Source: Xylona heveae TC161 | Taxonomy: Eukaryota; Ascomycota; Xylonomycetes; Xylonales; Xylonaceae | Reading direction: 5' to 3' | Length of the DNA stretch: 64,000 nt | Assembly: GCF_001619985.1 (NCBI RefSeq) | Contig: NW_017264196.1 | Coordinates: forward strand, 1,426,001-1,490,000 | Shown here: positions 57,515 to 64,000 of the stretch, in pieces | Position numbering within the stretch: the stretch's first letter is position 1 | Layout: every line of letters starts with the position of its first letter | Notes under the pieces: model-generated | Told to the model about the DNA's origin: nothing | Database searches by the model: none | Seen by the model: only the letters and a program-made list of their open reading frames with translations | Position numbers and translations under genes: made by a program

Positions 57515-59076
57515 CTACCAGTGACAAATACCTCCCTCGCTATCATCCATGGCCCAGGTGCCTGCCAAACCGACAATCTCAATTGCCCCATCCGCGTGTT
57601 CACCCATCTTATTGAGAGTTGCAAAGGCGCTGTTGTCAGCCGGCCCGTTGCTGAGAAGTCGTCGAGCCCAGGCGTCAATTGCCGGCTCACCAGTTTCATC
57701 GCGCGCTTGCTTAAGGAACGGAATCAGCGCAGTGCCACCTGTGCCATGTAGCTTGCGATTTGTTGATCGACCATCTTGTGCTGAATGTGCAGCCGAAGCA
57801 ATGTTCACTGTGCGTGTCACCTTAGGGCTTATTGAACGTGAGTGTGATCGCGACTCGCGTGACTGGATGATGATATAGCGAGAAACAATTTGGATGTGCT
57901 TATCCCGGAAAGATCGGAGCATGGCGAGACAAGCATCATACGCAATGCATAGAGCCCGGTCAGACTTGTGCGATTCGACATATTCTCGGATATTTGCCAC
58001 ATCAGAAACCCGTTCAAGGAATCTCCGGTGCGGCCCAGGCATGTATTTGCGCATTTCCTGGATGAAATTGTGCGACGAGGGCCGATTCCCGCTGGATCCG
58101 TCGCTCTCAGATCCTTCCGTACGCTTCTCGCCCGTGGGCCGGTGCTCGATTCCCAATGCAATATCAAAAAACTGAATCAAGGAGCTCTGCGCATTGCTAC
58201 CGCCACTATACTGCACATAATTTGCGTTGCCAGTGCCGTCGTCGAAGATGACGCCATTGGGTAAGCCGGCGTCGGCCATGTTCTTGCTTCCAGCCAGGAA
58301 TGGTCGAATCCTATGGTAGAACACGCGCGGGTCGCAATTGTCGTACATTTGTTGTAGAAGAGCGCCAAGCTCATCGAGACGTTCGGCGAAAGAGTGCAAG
58401 TTAGCAGTTACTGTGGCACTGTCGCCTCGCCGAGCAGCAGCGATGGCTGTCAACATCTCAGGGATGATAGGAGCCCCTCGCGCCTCGATCGCGGCGGAGA
58501 CGAGGAAGAACCACGACTCGTCGAGAGAGCCGGTAAAGGTGTTGAGGGTCGCGAGGTTTTCTAAGCTATCAAAGGGTTCATCGAGGAAGAGCGGCTTGAA
58601 ATTCCAGAGCACGACGGCTGCATAAGTTGCTACGGGCGGTAGCTCGAGATGCTCGCATGTCTCCAAAAAGGGAATTGAAATGCAAGGCGGGACTCGCTAT
58701 ACGGAAGTAGATGTCAGCGATCTGATATGGTGGCTTCTCTCATGTGGTCTTCCAAAACTAAAACGATTGCCAAGGTTATACATACATCTGCTGGACGTAT
58801 TCCACCCCAAATATATCCATGTACCAGGAATGCCAGGACCTGGTGTGCTCTGCGCCACTCTTCTTCAGTGCACAGCCGATCTGTTGAAAGAGTGGGTAGT
58901 CGGTCAACGACGCCACGCAGCCGCTTGGTTAATAATAAGCCTTGCAAATTTGCGACAATGCTCTCCCATTTGGCATAATATGGGTCCGGGAGTATTTCCA
59001 ATGGAGGCTGAGAAGGAAGGAATCCATTTTCGGGAGAGATATCGTAATCCCTGATATCCGGAATTGAAGGTAACAT
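57515..59076 (-). CDS. ido: Indoleamine 2,3-dioxygenase
   Basis: Two exons, 59076-58786 and 58696-57515, give 490 residues. The N-terminus MLPSIPDIRDYDISPENGFL is typical of fungal IDO. Conserved segments are LAFLVHGYIWGG, VATYAAVVLWNFKP, ESWFFLVSAAIEARGAPIIP, GVIFDDGTGNANYVQYSGGSNAQSSLIQFFDIALGIEH, split here as read, and MRKYMPGPHRRFLE. The proximal heme ligand is the His in SFRDKHIQIVSRYI, and GTGGTALIPFLKQARDET near the end is also characteristic. The enzyme opens the indole ring of tryptophan to N-formylkynurenine, the first step of the kynurenine route to NAD. A ~40-residue Ser/Arg-rich insert sits between the heme His and the GTGGT motif. Which of the fungal IDO paralogues this is I cannot say. 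Confidence 0.95.
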
Positions 59077-60674
59077 TGCGCTGGATCCAAGAATGCCCCA
59101 GGCACGAGATCACCCCACAAACGCCGGCTGACTCTCAACGCCCAGGAGAAAGTGGCGTCACCACCAGATAATTTGGAGGAATATGTATTCAATAAAAAAT
59201 TTGACGGAGTTGATACGTTGAACGTGGCGGGAGAGTTGAGAGTAGATAATGGGAAGGTTGCAATTAGGCGTAATGGGAAAAAAAATGACGGAGCAGCGGA
59301 TGCTGGGGACGAGAGGGTGTCAATTAAGGGCCAGCCTGCCGGATCATCCCACGCCTCCCGAAAAATATGTAAATTAATGGCGCTGAGAAAGCAAGTTGGA
59401 GGGGCAGGAGGGACAATTTTCCGCGGGTGCGACTAGCCGGATTCGTCATCCCGCGTTTTGCAGTATTTGCCCCAAGTCTCCATATATCGGAGCGCCTAAA
59501 TTCCCTTAACCGCTCATTCTCGTTAGCTCTGGCAACCTGTAATGGTAGTAAATGCGCTCGACCGGAAGGACTATGATGTTGCCAGTCCCGTCGTACCATT
59601 CTTCTTCCCATCTTGGTCCCTGATGAGTAATAACAGTCAGCTTGATCGATGATGACATGACAGGGTCATGTTGAGTGGCCAACATGATCCAATCCTCCTT
59701 TGATTATAGTCGTCTTCTTCAGCTAATTCGCCCCAAATAATGACTGCCAGTGAAAGACTAAGTTAAACAGAACTCTGTTGAGTCGTCGTAGAGTTAGCAG
59801 CGCTCTCTTTCGCTCTCTTCTAATCCCTGAGGCGCCAGTCGACCTCCCGGAGAGGTAGGATTAGGTCGCCGGTTTCGCAACGGCCCAAAAAAGGCACCTT
59901 GAGGGTTGTTTGACCAACAGCGATTCCTGTCTCCATACGCGAGAGGTGGTAATAATAACGAAGGCCTGGACAATGAATCGCGGCCTGTCTGTCTGTTATG
60001 TTGGAGTTCGATCAACAACTGGGCCTTCAATTGGCCCATTCCGAGCTCTCTCTTCGAGATCAGATTTGTTAGTGAGTGACTTCCCAAATCCTACATGGGA
60101 ACCTTGGCCTGGGTTTAGGACAACAACGAGATTGAATGTGAACGACAATGGGGCCTTCAATCATGGAGAAAAGACCATCGTTGAAGAAAGAAACAGATTG
60201 ATTTCGCTGTTAGAAGGAAACGAGATGGCAGCGACGTAAAGGAATGTGGGCAATTTCGTGGGGTGGCGACGCCTTTTGCGCTGCCTTCCATATTTGGAAA
60301 ACTGTCGATCCCTCCTCCTCTCCCCCACTTGCGTATTCCCAATGGTTGCACAGCATATCGGTCATAATTATTGCTGAATGAGAGGGTAGATGTCTGTATG
60401 AACACATATGAAATCTCAGCTGAACAAAGACCAAACCCCATGTGGGAGGATTTGGATCTATTTATTTCCGTTCGCAATCAGTCAATAAATCGACCGTCCC
60501 CCCCACCTTTGAGGTGATATCGGTTGGCGCATAAGTGGGGTTGAAACGACGTTGGAATATAATTGTCCCGTTGCAGCAACGCATTACGATATCCCGTTAT
60601 TTGGATGAAATTATTGAAGGATCGTACTAATTTACAAATTATTCAAGATATCATGTATATAATCTATGCTTCAT
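59077..60674. other. 1.6 kb between vps23 and ido
   Basis: The ido promoter should lie at the left end and the vps23 3' flank at the right. The frames present on both strands are short and overlap. No feature seen. Confidence 0.45.
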
Positions 60675-62679
60675 CTATCGTCGCGGATCATCCAAACCCA
60701 TTCCCTTGCCAATCTTCTTAATCAGAGCCTTTTTCATGAATTGCTCACGTGCTAAACTCCGTGTTTGCTGGATTCATATCAATCTGCGTCAGCCCGCTTC
60801 CACATCTTAAATATAATCAGGTCAATAAACGTACCTTGATAAATGTGTCGCAGCCGATTCGTCCTTTATCCAATGCCCTCCCAAGAACAAAAAGCGTATC
60901 CGCTAGAGCCCCTTCTTCGGCACATAATTCGTAGAGCTGGCCACCGACAACAGTAGGAGCAACCAGTACATCGTCAACGCCAGGGACAGCCCGAGTACCA
61001 GCGCTTGAGATGACATGATCAGCCTCGCGTATGGAGTCATGAAGAATCTTCTCATTTTGTGCAAGTGTGCTATCGAGGGACTGAAGAGCACCGAGCTCCA
61101 TCTGCAATGCCTGTGCAGCTTGTTGAAGGGCCATCTGTTGAGCGTGCAAAGACGGCAAAATAAATTGTCCCTGCTCGGTACTCTGGAAAAGCTGCTCCCG
61201 AAGCTTCGTTGAGAGAGCCGCGAGGAGAGCATCCTTTTCCGGATTAGGGGGAATAGGCGGCGCAGAAAGCGCAGGGCTATCCTTAGTCTGGTGAGATAAC
61301 GATATTTCCAGTGGCGATGATATTAGATCTTGCACTGGTCGTATTTCTCGAGACTGTGGTGCTATGTCTGGTCCAGTAAATGGCTGTCGACCGCGCACAG
61401 ATTGCTGCTGATCTCGGGGAGACATGGGCGGAGTGAATCCGGGCTGCAGGGCACCCTCAGAACGATATGGTTGACTTTGCAGATTACTGTGAACAGGCGG
61501 TAATGGCGGCATCGGTCGATACTGGGGTGCAGCATCGGTTGGAGTTATTGGGCCGATAGGGATCCTCGTAGTTCCGTGACGAGTTCCAGTGGCCGGAACC
61601 GGCTCCCTTCCCTGGTAGGATAGAGAGACCTGATCATTCTCATTTCTCAGGCTGCTCGATCGTTGCGGAGTGTAACGGCCTTGAGACTGCGTCGTAGTGA
61701 CTGTACCATTTATCAATTGGCGAGGAGGACCATAATATTCGTTCGGCTTCCTAGGAAGTGTGGGCGGGTGTGTGGGCGGGTTTTGTGATTGCGTATTTGC
61801 GGGTTGGCGGGAGGGAGAGCCAGTCGCTTCCCCTTGAATTTCAAGTGACTTTGGCGGTGGTGGTGGAGGTACTGATGAGGGACTTTGAGTAGATGCTGTA
61901 GAAGGAGGTCGTGAAGATGATGGGGAACCAAATTCTGGTGGCAGAGGCGGCAGAGGAGGCGGTGTGTTCTGCGATTGCGAGAATGGGCGCGCATGCTGTT
62001 GGCTCGAGACAAGAGGGGGCTCTTTCGCAAACGCATCTCTCAGAATCGCAAGGAAGTCCAGAAGCGTCGATCTCTGAGGAAGAGATCGTCAGCTACAAAT
62101 TCAGAAACTCCAACTTGTTTGAGCTTGGCCACGGGTAGGTCTCGGCCTCCATATGAGAATTTTTGTTGCACTTACGTCCCACATTCCCTCCCATTGAGCA
62201 AGATATGGATGATATATCCGCCCTTCTGCACTTATGTATTGGCCAGGTCGTATGATCATACCTGGAGCCGCTGTGACGTAGGCAATAGGTGACTGCCTTG
62301 GATAGGCGTGCGGAATCCAAAGTGATATGGGAAATCGATAGACGGCACCACGAAACGTGACCGGCAATGTGCCACTAACGAGGAGGAGAAGAGCAGATGC
62401 GCCATTCTCGTATGCTTGAAAAGTGCTCAATGTCAGTCAAGTAAAGCTCCAACGAATGGTCTTGTGAAATTCCGTACTATAAACATCCGTTCTCGGTGAC
62501 AGTGAAGAATAAGAAGAGAGCGTGCGAGCAACGTCTGCGTAGGTTCGATTCACATCATGATATTCCTGACATTATATTCGATATTAGCGATTTTGATTTG
62601 TTTGTAGTCATGGTTTAAAACACACGCTTGTCAAAACACTGTAGAGCCAGTTCAAGACCTTCTGCGGGACCGCCGCCAT
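60675..62679 (-). CDS. vps23: ESCRT-I subunit Vps23 / Tsg101
   Basis: Five exons (62679-62626, 62565-62478, 62414-62176, 62073-60835, 60767-60675) give 570 residues. Residues 1 to ~150 are the UEV domain: MAAVPQKVLNWLYSVLTSEY, DVNRTYADVARTLSSY, TYENGASALLLLVSGTLPVT, FRGAVYRFPISLWIPHAYPR, ISAEGRIYHPYLAQWEG. The E2-type active Cys is absent, as expected. A long Pro/Ser/Gln-rich linker follows, then a coiled coil (ALSTKLREQLFQ through QALQMELGALQSLDSTLAQN), and the C-terminal steadiness-box region (LYELCAEEGALADTLFVLGR, ALDKGRIGCDTFIK, REQFMKKALIKKIGKGMGL). It binds ubiquitinated cargo at endosomes; in fungi ESCRT also supports the alkaline-pH pathway. All phases fit. Confidence 0.95.
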
Positions 62680-63232
62680 ATTCGTCCGGGGAAATGTTGG
62701 GACGCTTTCGGCCAGAATAGTGCCGCATCATCCACTTTCAGGCAACATGCTAACTTAAGCGCATAAGAGTCATCACGGGTCTCAGCGACGGATATCTTAT
62801 CGCAACTTCGTCAAGTGTTCTTTGAACTTGTTGCTTAAGGCTGGAGGTTTCGAGCTTGGGACACGGGGTTCGACGCCAAGAACCGATGTCCATGTGGGGC
62901 AAGATGTCATTCTAAGCTAACAAGCTACTCGCCGAACAACCTCTATTGGTTTCACTTTGTGCCAAAGCGACAATTAATTCTACATGCACATTCCATTTCA
63001 TTACTTTTGAATATTGTCAAGATGTGAAAAATTATTTCGAATTCATGATATCATCAACTTTCACAATTAGCGATTCAATTCATGAATCATCGCCCAGCGA
63101 CTGGTTCAGATGGAATAGAGAACGAGAAATGTGCTTCATCCATATAGAAAACGCCAAAAAGAGTCCAGTCCAGGGGTTGAAACGCCTACGCCACGCCGCC
63201 CATCGCCTAACGAATTTCCAATTACGGGCTAC
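62680..63232. other. Intergenic between nfs1 and vps23
   Basis: 550 bp between two minus-strand genes; it should hold the vps23 promoter and the nfs1 3' UTR. Only chance frames seen. Confidence 0.5.
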
Positions 63233-64000
63233 TCAATGCTGGCTCCATTCGATACTGTCTAAAGCGATGCCCTCCTGGACGAGCTCCCAGAGCGGACTGA
63301 GCTCGCGCAAAAAGGTCACACGTTCCTTGACGGCGTTGAGAACATAGTCAACTTCGCCCTCGGTCGTAAATCGACCAATACCGAACCGAATGCTGCTGTG
63401 AGCACTCTCGTCGCTAGTTCCGAGTGCTCGCAAGACATAGCTAGGCTCCAACGAGGCTGATGTGCATGCACTGCCAGAGGAAAGCGCAATGTCTTTAAGA
63501 GCCATCAAAAGCGATTCGCCTTCAACATATGCAAACGAGACGTTGACACACCCAGGAAAGTGGTGCTCAGGGTCACCGTTTTGAGAAGTGTGCTCCATGG
63601 CAAGCAGACCATTTAAAAGGCGCTGCGCCAGAGCAGAAATCCGCTTGTGATCATACTATTGACTATGTTAGTCCAGGAGCCTCAAATTGAGTTGAACGTC
63701 AATATCAAAGAGGGCAAAAATAAGTAGAATCAGAACCCCTGCTGTATGCAATCACAACTACCGGCAAAGCCGGCAGATTCAGTCCATGCATGTCTAAAAA
63801 TTATAGCATTTCGTCATATAAAAGAAGCGTCGCTGAGTAAAAAAAGGAAAAAAAGAAAAGCTTACCTCCAAATCTTCTTTGGCGAGTCGGCAAGCCTCGC
63901 CCATGCCAACAACAAGTGGCGGGGAAATGGTTCCACTACGAAGACCACGCTCTTGACCTCCGCCGGTGATGATGGGATCAAGGCGGACACGCGGCCGTCT
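63233..64000 (-). CDS. nfs1: Cysteine desulfurase, 3' part
   Basis: The window ends inside this gene. The visible exons are 64000-63866 and 63655-63233, encoding the last 185 residues. They read [40 protein letters not shown], then after the intron the active-site loop [20 protein letters not shown], whose Cys carries the persulfide, and [20 protein letters not shown]. The C-terminus ([20 protein letters not shown]) is the usual mitochondrial Nfs1 end that contacts Isu1 and frataxin. It takes sulfur from cysteine for iron-sulfur cluster assembly and tRNA thiolation. The intron (63865-63656) is 210 nt and contains a pyrimidine-rich run near its 5' end on the sense strand. The 5' part of the gene lies beyond base 64000. 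Confidence 0.95.

Noticed and set aside
62545-62560. GGTTCGATTC, a tRNA B-box look-alike
   Set aside because: It lies inside exon 2 of vps23 and encodes conserved residues; no A box or stem structure.

Overview
The window is nuclear DNA of a filamentous ascomycete, most likely a member of the Eurotiomycetes (Aspergillus/Penicillium-like). The grounds are short GT-AG introns (about 45-210 nt) with CTAAC-like branch points, compact genes on both strands, pyrimidine-rich promoters, and the gene families present: a GH72 glucanosyltransferase with a GPI-type tail, a fungal group II G-alpha, a fungal Bzz1 and a CsbD/Hmp1-like protein. The species cannot be fixed from sequence alone. I see no transposon, rRNA array, tRNA or CRISPR array that I can defend.

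Left part (1-16.9 kb): the 3' end of an unknown plus-strand gene; a CECR5-type HAD hydrolase (minus); a 6.7 kb stretch without a recognisable gene; the V-ATPase proteolipid subunit c (minus, with a 13-nt exon) divergent from a very small MGMT-family DNA repair protein (plus); and a Gel/Gas-type beta-1,3-glucanosyltransferase (minus).

Middle (16.9-42.4 kb): mostly housekeeping and signalling genes. These are Bzz1 (F-BAR/C1/SH3, minus) divergent from the RNA helicase Dbp5 (plus); transketolase (plus) convergent with spermidine synthase (minus); a G-protein alpha subunit followed by mitoribosomal protein mS38 (both plus); Pmp3 (minus); rRNA methyltransferase Bmt6 (plus) convergent with the SAM-complex subunit Sam35 (minus); and a CsbD-like stress protein with a perfect CRE/ATF palindrome upstream.

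Right part (43.7-64 kb): the most interesting block, 43.7-51.5 kb, holds a C2H2 transcription factor, a cystathionine beta-synthase-like enzyme without regulatory domains, a thiol-methyltransferase-like enzyme divergent from it, an F-box/ankyrin gene with an in-frame stop, and a cystathionine gamma-lyase. Together they look like a small reverse-transsulfuration / sulfide-handling cluster, reminiscent in gene content of the bacterial yrrT-mccA-mccB operon. After it come a pathogen-related (SnoaL-like) protein with a long acidic tail, a gene-poor 3.7 kb, indoleamine 2,3-dioxygenase, the ESCRT-I subunit Vps23 and the 3' end of the cysteine desulfurase gene nfs1.

Exon coordinates were derived by hand from splice consensus, reading-frame continuity and remembered family sequence. 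No alignment, search or transcript data was available.
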